Positions 1 through 10,500 of a stretch of 64,000 nt of DNA are shown in pieces. The notes beneath the pieces were generated by a model. The model was given only the letters and a program-made list of their open reading frames with translations. It was not told the origin of the DNA and did not search any database. This DNA comes from Sphagnum compactum (Eukaryota > Bryophyta > Sphagnopsida > Sphagnales), in assembly GCA_965153455.1 (NCBI GenBank), contig OZ234496.1:19336304-19400303 (forward strand), in the 5' to 3' direction. A program made the translations under genes and the position numbers. Positions within the stretch are counted from its first letter, which is position 1, and each line of letters begins with the position of its first letter.

Positions 1-2044
1 AAATTTAAATTAGCACTCCTATTGGAATAAAATTAATAATGTTACACTTAGGGTGACTTTAGATGAAGGCCCAAGGTTTAGGGCCCAATGAATTCAAACA
101 ATTTTATTGGTCAAAAGCTTTAAATTGGTCCCAAGGCCTTTAAACGAGGGTCCAAGACCAAAAATTGGCAAATTGAGGTTAAACCTACATGGCACCTATT
201 TTGGAGGGAAAATCAATTGGTTCCGACCAAAAAATAGTGTTAAAAGGAGAACTCCTGATTTGGAGAACCCAAAATCAGGCTAGGGACCAAGGTATAATCC
301 AATTCAAGGATTCAATTTGTGTCAAATCAATCCAAATTGGTTCCTAGGAAATTGAACTATGGACCTTTGTCTAAAGTGAACCATAGTCAAAATTAATGTC
401 CATCAACATTAGTAACAATTAAAAACATCATATCATATTTGAACATTAAATCTCTTGAAGCAAATGATCAATCCAACAAATTTTATGACTCGTTTGATGT
501 TCATTGTGTAATTCTAAGAGTATATACTAAAAATACTAGTAGTTATTACACCCTAAGTTAAATTAATAATCATATTCTTCTTTAACATATGAGGATACAA
601 GTAATGAGGCTACATTAAAATGTAAAGTCATTGTGAAAAACATTTTTGGAAACATTTTTCCAAGTATCATTGCAATTGCAATCATAATTTTTAAAAACAT
701 TGAAGAAACATGAAATTAATGATACATGCAACATTAGCATGTTGCACAAATGTTGGCACTCAAGATTGAAGTAATTTAAATTTCTTACAACAAAACCTTT
801 CATATAAAGTTGTATGCCTTCATGTGCATAATTAAACATTTAGGTCCTCTATTTGCTTTATATAGTTTGACATTTTTGAATAGCTTCACTGTACTCCCAA
901 AAGATATCATCATTTACAACCTATTGGGGGTGGTCAAGGCCTAAAACAAGCATAAGACATGCTACTTTTGATTTCACATGATAGCTGATAATCAAAATTG
1001 ACATTTTTTTGAGGTTCATTATTCATCATATGTATGACTTGTTTAAATCACTACTTCAAAGTTAGTAAAGGCTAACTTTGATAACATTGACCTTATTACA
1101 AGGAGATGGAGGTGTGAAATCAAATTGAAATTTATGAAAATGTAAATGCAAAATTATTAGATGATGACGATGAACACTTTAAGACTAATGGTTATTTCCA
1201 AACTGTTATTTGTAAGAGAATTCGTGCTTTTTTCGAAGAGTTGTCACATAAAAGGTCATAGAATTGCATTGAGCGTCTCTTTCCATTAGGTTGTTATGAT
1301 CATAGCTACACACAACATGTTGTGATCATGTTGTAATCACAACCACCTAATAGGAAGCCACTAAAATGGAGTTTTGTTTCTTCTTGTATGAACAAGCACT
1401 TTCCATTAAAAACTACAACAAGGCCAAAAATCAATAGGTAATTAATGTTAAAAACATGACATATGTATGGAAATTTTCAAATAACTTAAAAAGAACATAT
1501 GTTGTCTATAAAAATGATAAATGTGTCCTTTTACTTTTACTTGCTCACACCTCACACAACTTTGCTTTGGTCAATGTTTGACCAATAAAGTTAAAAAGTG
1601 GCTTGGACATAACTAGATGAAACAAATGTAATGGAAAGTTGTTGTTGAGGTGAAATCTATGATCTCCACCTTTAAAGTAATTTAGTTGGGATATGGTTTA
1701 CATAATGGAAGCAAACTTGCTATAAGACTAAAAAGAAGTAGTCAATGCCTTTGTTCATGGTCTTACAACAACCTCAACGTGATTGGAGAAGTTTGGTGTC
1801 TCCCATCCTCATGATTGTGATAAAATGCCTTGCGGTGGGCATAAAGTACTTAAATGTGTGTGCCTACTTTTTTCTTTCCTTAAGAGACTACAAAAAGGAA
1901 TGTTGTACCTGTTACCCTTCTAGAAACAAAACCAAAACCAAATTGAAAAATGCAAACACTTAGCACCCCCCAAACACAAGAGAAAAATAAACAAACGTTA
2001 AATTTGATCATACATTCACTTATAAAAACTTAGAAACCTACCAT
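1..2044. other. AT-rich intergenic DNA, no gene recognised
   Basis: Both strands carry only short open frames without a recognisable motif. The single structure I can point to is an imperfect palindrome at about 1283-1352, listed separately. No splice-linked exons or transposon protein domains were seen. Confidence 0.6.
1283..1352. repeat. Imperfect inverted repeat (hairpin)
   Basis: The left arm (CCATTAGGTTGTTATGATCA) is matched, with mismatches, by the reverse complement of the right arm ending near 1352. The arms are about 20 bases and the loop about 25 bases. It could be a small MITE relic or a chance palindrome in AT-rich DNA. No flanking target duplication was recognised. Confidence 0.4.
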
Positions 2045-3067
2045 TCTAGTAGCATGCTGAAGGTTCAGCAGTAATTTTTGGATTGCTTTCCTCTTTTCAG
2101 AAATGTCAACAATGGTGAACCAAGATTGGGTCAACTGCACACAACAAAACAAAAGTTATAGACAATTTCAAGTTGAACAATTTTGAACAATGTCAAAAAT
2201 TAACAAAACAAAAAGGGAAGACATACACAATACGGGAAGCCTTGGCTTGTGGCGAGGCTGAAGTGGATTGGGGCATCCCTGATGAACAGCTCCACATAGT
2301 GGAGCAAGTACAGGCCACAATCATAATGATTCTACTGTTGAGGGACCTACAAAATCACAAAGCAAAAAATCGAGTTAGGAAGAATTGTTGATTATTTTTA
2401 CTTAAGAAACCTTGCAGCAAAAGAGTATCATACCTTTGCAACAATGTATCGCATATGTTGAATTGCTGACTTCATTTCATGTGAATCATGCAAGCTTGTA
2501 GAAGCTTTCTGAATCCAAACCTTCCGCAGACATGTTCGAATATGGCATTCTACTTGTCTATGACCACCCTCCAAGGAATCTAGGTGTAGAATGCATGATG
2601 TCTGCATCTTATCATCTTGCCCTAGACTCTCGAGATGTGGGATGATGACCACACTCCAATGTTTGTTGTGATTGATTGGAATCACGATGTAGTCTATGAA
2701 AAACGGATCCTACCATGACTCCATTTTTGCAGAGTTACCAAATCTGTATTCTGTTCCTTGCATTGAACGAGTTTGGAGTAGAAAAAGCAGTTGAAGATGT
2801 AAAATTGTGAATCGGAATGTTGTCTTTGCAAGTACCTAAAATAACATGATTCATTGTTTTCTGACATTTGAATAAAGAAAAGTAGAGATCCAATCTTTTC
2901 TAAGATTTAAATGAAGCAGAGTAGAGTCTTTGGATATGTACTTACTTCAAATAAAAGTCGAAGATGGTGTCGTTAAGGAACTGTGGGGGTTTTAGTGTTT
3001 CGTAATCATGTTTCCTGATGGTGATTGCATGAGAATCACCATTACGATATTGCAAATCAGATTGCAT
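2045..3067 (-). pseudogene. ULP2-like SUMO protease (C48/Ulp1 catalytic domain), decayed fragment
   Basis: Ulp1/SENP-family cysteine peptidases cut SUMO from proteins with a His-Asp-Cys triad. Four consecutive minus-strand exons give the catalytic domain in order. Exon a (3067-2946) has the family start ITIRKHDY and FLNDTIFDFYLK. Exon b (2835-2434) has YLQRQHSDSQFY, the His in NHNKHWSVV (about 2659-2661) and the Asp in ILHLDSLEGGH (about 2578-2580). Exon c (2346-2227) has the Cys motif NHYDCGLYLLHYVE, with Cys at 2317-2319. Exon d (2134-2045) has SWFTIVDISEKRKAIQKLL. All borders are GT-AG and phases match except inside exon b, where one base is missing near 2695-2715. The catalytic motif VPQQ is followed by an in-frame TAG (2332-2334). 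No N-terminal region or start was found upstream, where a tandem repeat begins at once. It may be a broken host gene or a ULP domain captured by a transposon; plant MULEs are known to carry such domains. It is very unlikely to make an active protease. Confidence 0.85.
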
Positions 3068-3352
3068 CTGTCAAAAGAAACATACAACAAAAGCATAGAA
3101 CGCGTCAAAAGAAACATACGACAAAAGCATAGAACGTAAGTGATTGCATCTGTCAAAAGAAACATACAACAAAAGCATAGAATGTAAGTGATTGCATTTG
3201 TCAAAAGAAACATACAATAAAAGCATAGAACGCGTCAAAAGAAACATACAACAAAAGCATAGAACGTAAGTGATTGCATCTATCAAAAGAAACATACAAC
3301 AAAAGCATAGAACGCGTCAAAAGAAACATACGACAAAAGCATAGAACACAAG
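3068..3352. repeat. Tandem repeat of mixed 34- and 48-bp units
   Basis: Seven copies of a core starting TCAAAAGAAACATAC begin at 3071, 3105, 3153, 3201, 3235, 3283 and 3317, giving steps of 34, 48, 48, 34, 48 and 34 bases. The 48-base units add a spacer with GATTGCATCTG, the same sequence found at the first visible ULP2-like exon edge (3060-3070). The array therefore seems to have grown out of that intron/exon border. Confidence 0.9.
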
Positions 3353-5900
3353 AGAGAAAAAGCAGAAAAGGCACGGAGCCCGCCTTTTTGTTTTTCCTTT
3401 CTTTACCCTAACATGTTTTCCTAACTCCACTACCTCCACTAGACATCAATGGTAGATAAAGACTTTATTTCCTTACAATTCTTACATTGTTTAATTCATT
3501 GTTATTGTAAGATTTTCAAATTCACATGTTAAATTGTTAGTTCATGTTTTAAAACCTTCTAATTTTATTTGTGGTTGTGTGTATTAAATTTTGAATTGCA
3601 CCTTAAAGCTATAAATTTTATTATTTGTTTTCTTTTTTAGTTGTATCTATAATTTTTTTGATCACACATCATAATTAAATTTGTATGCAATGTTTATTTT
3701 TAATCAATTTTAGTTTTGTGAGGTAGGTGGATTGGTGATCATCCACAAGAGGACTTATTCAAATATGACTGTAGGTCAAAAAAATAAATTATTTTTTTAA
3801 AACTTTGAACTATCTATCACTAATAGGATTTTTTTTTAAATAATTATGTTTACAACTAGATTTATAGTCATATTGGATTACATGACTATGGTCACTAAAG
3901 TCACACCGAATATCTTGCTTAAACAACTCAACATAATATGGTGTCAAATCATGTCCAAATCAACTATGTGTGGATTTACACTTAAAATAAAAATATGTAG
4001 TCATTGTCTAGTCATTTAGGACACATGTAGTCATGTTACATTCATTTAAAACCAAGTTTGGATATCATTAAAGGGAATTGAATCCTCATTTCCACGGCCA
4101 CAAACCAACTCTTTAACAACTTCACCTTGTGATATATTATGTCATTGTATAAATATAAACATGTATATTTTAAACCTTATGCATTATCATATCATTATTT
4201 AATTATGTAAATTCATAATGAAATTAATTTCACATTTTAATAACATAATTATAATTTACTTAAATAAAAAATTTAAATTTGGTATTCAAATTTAATGTTT
4301 AAAAATTCTAATTTCAAGTATAAATTAAATATAATTTTTGTTTTTAGCTCAATTTAATATTTAATATTTTATAAAAATTATTTGGTTCATACATTCAGGT
4401 TTTTCAATAATTAAATTTTATTTTTAAAATCGCCATAAATTTAAATTTAAATTAAGATTCTGAATTAAATTTAATCCATATTTTTAATTCCATACTTTTA
4501 TAAAAATTATAATTTTCAAAATTTTAGATGTAAATATGTTACATCAATTTAGAATATTTATTTCAATTTTTTTCATTTTAGATGTTTTAATTATAAACTG
4601 ACACACATACTTATTATATGATTTAATTTTTAAAAATAAATTTAATTATCACTGATAAACTTTTATACAAGTATGCATGCCATTTGTAAAAATAACGAAC
4701 TAAAATATAATTTTTTTATAAATCCCTACAAAAATGATTCCACTTGAACTTCATATACACATGTGTTTTCATGTAATACATGCATGGCCATCACAATGAC
4801 CTATGAAAAACTTTATGAATATACATGTTATATTATATTTTATGATGTACGATGCCAATTATTATTTATATTTTCAATATAACTCACAATATACAACTAC
4901 CTAGGTTATGATTATAATTATGTTAATTTGATTACATATTTACACCATATTGCAAAAATACACATGTTAAATGTAAAGTGATGGACATTAATTTTTCACG
5001 TCATATCTCAAATAATATTACAATTTGTTTAATAGGCGGTTGCATAAGACACTAAATCCTTCTAATATCATTTGTCATATCATGATGTCATATGTTATAT
5101 CATGTCATAATTTTTGTTGTTGGTTAGTCATTTTAACAACTTTACATTTTGAACTTGATTGTATATAAAATCGAATACATGCCCACATTATGCCAAACAT
5201 TCATTCCATTAATTCATTAGTTGTGATGACCATTAGATTGTAACCACACATGTTGGCACATAAGCTAAATAGTTGCGAATATGGTTCATAGTTGTTTTTT
5301 TAGTTGTCAAAGACCATTAATTGTTTAAGAAGTGATTGCATAGGACATGAATTCTTCTAATGAATTGTCAACATCTGATAACCTATGTGTTGTAAATGTG
5401 AGAATTTCAACTTTACTTCTCCCCCAAATATGGTGAATTTGAAGGATTACTTTCCAATAAAATCCTTTGTTCAATTGCAACCCCATTTTTTTTTGTTGCC
5501 AAGGAGCAAAAAAAAGCTTTGATCAAATATGTTAACCATTTTAATACCATCTAAACATTTCATTTAATCTTAAACATGAATAATATTTTTGATCAAATTA
5601 TACTAATTTTTTCATCATATGTTTTAAATTAATTTAAATCAATTTTTCTTTAATTTTTTAAATTTCCTATCACATATTATAAATTTTATTTTATATTATA
5701 TTATTCTAGATGCATCAATAATGTTTTGGTAACAATTTAATAATTATAAACTTTTAGCATTTTTTCTCAACGTTGTATATTGGAAATGTTATCATTTTAT
5801 TTTCAATTGCATACCAATTTTTTTTTTTTAGTTTTCATTTTTCTTTCATCTATTAAGTATTTGCTCGCACGTCCACATTATATTTACCTCAATCTTTTTT
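3353..5900. other. AT-rich intergenic DNA, no gene recognised
   Basis: This stretch is extremely AT-rich, especially 4200-4750, with only short spurious open frames. No protein motif, RNA gene or terminal repeat was recognised. Confidence 0.6.
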
Positions 5901-5919
5901 TTGTCCTATGTATTAAGGT

Positions 5920-6830
5920 TTCAATGACATGTGAAATTGTTTTTGGGGGATTCATACATTAAATTATATTTTATTTCCTTTTTGATCACATATCTTAATT
6001 TTTTTGTAACATGATGAAATTTTTTATATAAATTTTTTTTGGTCACATGCTAAGATTATAGTTTTTCCAATGACAATGTGGACATTATAATCACAAATAT
6101 TTTCATTTTTATGTTTTGCTCACATTTATTATATTTTTTATCAAACATGATAGTCACATTTATCTACGTTCACTTTTTTGGTCATAGTATTGATTTCTTG
6201 ATCACAAATTCAAATTCCTTTTCTTTAAAATAATTTTAATTGCATGAATTTACTTTTTGATTAAACATCAAAATTAGATCTATAACCTTTTTATTTTTGG
6301 CCACATGTAATAATCTTTCAGTTGCACATTAATATTAGATTTTTCTTAACTTTCTTTTTGTTCACACATCTCAAGATTTCCTTCACACATTATAATTAAT
6401 ATTCTATTTTTACAATCCCATGTATTAACTTTTCGGTTAGACATTAAAATTGGATTTATTGTCATTATTATTTATTGTCACACGTACTTTTCTTTTGCTC
6501 ATTAGTCATTTGTTAAATTACATTAGATTTAATTGACTAAAGTCAAAATCATGAATTTTATCATTATGCTTTCAATCACATGCATTGACTATTTGGTCAT
6601 TTGTTAAAATTTAATTTTTGCTCACATGTATCAAACTTTTTATCACACATAAATTTTTTTATGTTTTTTCATTTTCCTTTCTGTTGTATGTATTAACATT
6701 TTTCTTTCACAATTTTCTTATTCAGGCATGTATATTATATTTTTGGTTGTGTATGAATTTTCTTTTCGTTTAATTTTCAATTGCATGTTTCAACTTTTCA
6801 GCCCCACATTAAAATAATTTATAAGTGCAA
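5920..6830. repeat. Degenerate AT-rich tandem-like repeat field
   Basis: A loose motif of the form TTTTGGTCACATGTATTAA, often followed by TTTTGGTCACACATTAAAAT, recurs many times at irregular spacing, roughly every 45 to 75 bases. Examples are near 5980, 6040, 6300, 6355, 6420, 6560, 6615 and 6780. Units have diverged so far that the period is uncertain. It looks like an old satellite or the internal repeats of a dead non-autonomous element. Confidence 0.5.
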
Positions 6831-6839
6831 ATTTAAATA

Positions 6840-7517
6840 CAATACTTAACTCTCATTATACTTAACTTGGTGTGGGCAAGATCGTGAACGACTAGTTTGT
6901 CTACTAATGTCTAGAAAGCTGCCATTCAATGAGATATTATGCCATGCCAGTAAGTACTACTGAAGAAATGTTTCCCAAAATGATTAATTTGGACCAAGCT
7001 TATTTCTTGTCTCAATCTAATTCATTCGTTTTCCAAGCTTCTAGTTTCCTCAATCCGATTCTTCGATCTATTTTTTCTACTTCCTAATTGAGCTTGAGGC
7101 AAAGTTCGGCAATTCTTATAGTACAGTTTTGAAATGATCAGCTAGTGCAGTGATCTGTTGAACTGGACTGATTTTCACTGATTTTTTTTGCAGGTGCATG
7201 TTCTGTGGGTCCTCCTCCTCCACCTCCCTGCATCGCTTCAGATTGTTTCTGGCATACTTGTGTGGCATTCTCGACTACAGCGACTAGACCCTTGTTGGAA
7301 CTGATCTAGTGCACTTGTTGGTCTTAATGCGACTCTGACAGGTTTTCCTAATCATGGTATTCGTCATGCTCAATATAATCTGCTTGCATATTGCGGGGAA
7401 AGCAGAAAGATTTCGCGCTCTAGGCTATGGCATACAAACATCCATGAGTACTCAAGAAAACAAATGAAGCGACTTGGAAGTGCCGAGACATTTAATTGCT
7501 GATCCGCCGGGGTTGCG
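6840..7517 (+). promoter_or_regulatory. Upstream flank of KMO-like copy 1, shared with copy 3
   Basis: From about 6945 this region resembles the DNA upstream of copy 3 (about 42600 onward), sharing TTCATTCGTTTTCCAAGCTT-like blocks and a GTGGGTCCTCCTCCTCC segment near 7206 and 42918. Similar sequence also lies just upstream of copy 2 near 15080. It probably holds the promoter and 5' untranslated region. No TATA box could be assigned with confidence. Confidence 0.5.
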
Positions 7518-10500
7518 ATGGATATCGTTGTTAAGCCTGTGATGACGACTCCAGTTTTGCAGAGGAGTAGCTTTTGGTCATCAGCATCCGTTTCTTCGTC
7601 ACCGCCTCTTCTGCTTCTTCCATCCCTATCTGGTCTGCAATATTCCTCTTCTTCTTCTTCCTGTAGTTGTTGGACTAAGAATCTTCCAACGGTCAACTGC
7701 TACAGCACGAAGATTGCGACAAAGCACCTCTCATCACCAGTAATAGATTTCCGATATTATTATAAGCGGCAGAATTCTTGGACTGGGGTTGTCATGGCTG
7801 TCGCTTCTCCTTCGTCGTCTTCTTCTTCTACGCCTGCCCAACAAGCAGTAGAAGAAGAAGAAAAAGAAACGCTTGCTTCCAATGTAAGCTTCTTCCTAAA
7901 ACTCTAGTGTTTGGAAGCTCCTGATGCACCTCCAATCCGAATGCCACTGTGGTAGAGGAATTTTGCAAACCTATTATTGTGGGTTGGTGGGTGTTCTGTG
8001 GGATTTCCCTTCTGCATTATGAGCCTCTCTCTGCGAGTCTCTTTTTGCCTCCTTCCAAAGCTGGACACCTTCGTTGATTTCCCGATTCCTCACGAATTTG
8101 GACAGAAGCAGCAAATTAGGTTTTGGCACCAAGTTTGTCTTCATATGGAGTGCCTGGATTAATGCCCAAAACGTGAGGGGGGTTGGGGTTGGAGCAGGAG
8201 GTGACAGTGGTAGGAGCAGGACCAGCAGGCTGTCTTCTTGCAATCTACCTTCTGCGCAGAGGCTTCTCTGTGAACCTGTTTGAGAAACGTGAAGCTATTG
8301 CTGGCTCTGGTATACCACTTCTTGCTGATTTTGTGCCCAGCCCTGGTGGTGACGGTGTATGTGCAAGCCTCAGTTTGAATTGCACATACCACCAGCACCT
8401 TTATTTGGTCTTTTGTGGGAGAAACAGAAATTGCAAAAACCATTCAAGGAAAACTATGAATGCTTCAGCTGACATGGGGTGAGGGAGCAGGGGAAATGCT
8501 GCAGAATTCATATTCATATTCCATGGTGCTTGCATCTCGCGCTACCAAAGCTCTGGAAGGAGCAGGCTTGGCTTTGCCTTTGACACTTCTCAACCCTCTT
8601 GAAGGTGCTTGTAGGCACCTGCCCAACGGAAAGATTGTAATGTTTCCTTGATCCCATACTGTAAAAGAGAATTCCTGGATCACAAAAAAATCCTTATCCA
8701 TTGCTTTGTTCTATTATCTGACTTGTGTCTTCTGAAGTATTGAAGGTCTGTCAGTTGGTGACCTGATCATATTCTTAAAGAAATTTCCACTGGTTGGTGC
8801 ATGTGCCTACAGTTCAACAGCCCACCTTAGTATGGTGGTTAAGGATCAAGCATTATATAACCTGAATATGAGTTCTGGGCACAGGATTATGTGTATGCTA
8901 CTGTAGCTCATCAGGGACCTTCTTCTGATGCAGAGAGGATTGTAATGTTCACACCACTGGCAGCCTTGATGATGTGTGACTTTTGCAATTTGGTTGTTGC
9001 AGACTTTTATGCGATACTCAACTGAACCTGGCATTCAAACTTATGGTGTAAGCCGTAATGCACTGGTAGGATATTTGCAAGAGTCACTTTCGCTTGGAAG
9101 GTAATATGGAGCAGCAGCCCCTCCTTCCTTCCTTTCATCCCATAAGAGAAGAGTTCCATACTTGAAATTCAGAGTTCTGAAGAAGGGGATGCTGCAAGTT
9201 ACTGGAGCCCTCAATCTGTGAAGCTTCTTTCTTTCAAGCCCTACCTGGTGTTGATGTTCCTGCAGGTACCCAAAACTGAAGACCTACTTCGGATATGAGT
9301 TAGTGTCCCTTGGTGAAAACAAGAATTCAGCTACATTCCGAGTTTCTGCAAATTCCAATATACAGGGTATGAAAACTTGCACATTGGTTGTTGACAGCTC
9401 TTGGCCTTTTCTCTCTGTTCTTGCACTGCTGGATGCAAGACATATCTTTGTCAATAGTTTCATTGTCGCTATTTCCTTCTCTCCAACTACAACCCACACA
9501 ACCCTTCAGGAAACACATGACAAGTCAGGAGAGTGCATGTATCTAGAGAGATGAAGAAGATGAAAGCTGACAGCAGTTTGGGTTGAGAAAACCATGTCCT
9601 CAAACTGTGGTTATTTTTTGCCTATGTGATGATGGATATGATCCAAAAATTGTCAAGCAGTGATTCTTAATTCAATTCTTTAAAGCAAAAGCAAGCACAT
9701 ACATACTTCTTCAATGATGTTTCAAAGTGGCAGTGGATTCAAGTTTGAAGTGGTGATTTTGTAACCCATGTATGTGAGAAATTTTGCTTTTTCTGTACAA
9801 CATGGAGTGTCCAGGTACAAAGGAGGAGCTGGTTGAAGTGAAGTATGATCTCCTTGTGGGTGCGGATGGTGCCAATAGCGCAGTACGATCACAGATTCTT
9901 CACTATGAGGAACGCAACCCTCACTCTTCCAAGTAAGATTTAATGTGAGGAATGTGCAAAAGTCTCCCTTGGATACTACTCTCCATCTGTATCTTGAAGC
10001 TTGTACTTCAGTAATTCATATTTCTGAATGCAGCAAGTTTGTCCTGAAGGCTTTTTGACTTGAGCTTGTGGTCTATTCCAGTAACCTGGAGCCTATGAAA
10101 ATGGACATCCAACAAAATGTTCAATACATCAAGTCCTTGTATATTAGACCTTCGTTGGCAAAGAATTCATTTCTATATGCTGATCACAACCGTGTTCAGG
10201 TATCAAGCCTAGTCTTATTATGATTTACCTTCCTTCTACTACTGCAGGCAATATTGTCTATCAGTGTACACTGCAGTATGTTTCATGCCTCTTTTTCTTT
10301 GTTTCTTTCTTGAAGTAGGTTTCATTCCTTGGTTCATACCATCTTCCTGTTGGGCATTAATACTTCAATAGATTGCATTCCAGAAACTCAATGGCATCCT
10401 TGGTGTATTGGTAGAAAGCTCCAGTTTGGACTATTCATACTAACAAATCTGATTTCTAGAGCTTGGCTGAACTTACAGGTGAGGTATATTAGAGTGACAA

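Noticed and set aside
2173-2391. Plus-strand open frame of 72 codons
   Set aside because: It is the antisense shadow of the protease exon carrying the DCG motif.
2992-3295. Minus-strand frames rich in MFLL-CFC-type repeats
   Set aside because: They are translations of the 34/48-bp tandem repeat and lack any independent evidence.
10384-10478. A thirteenth exon of the KMO-like genes between exons 7 and 8
   Set aside because: All three copies carry stops there and lengths differ out of frame. Direct joining of exon 7 to exon 8 keeps frame and aligns with the KMO segment preceding its Ile-Trp-Pro. Reported only as an exon-like block.
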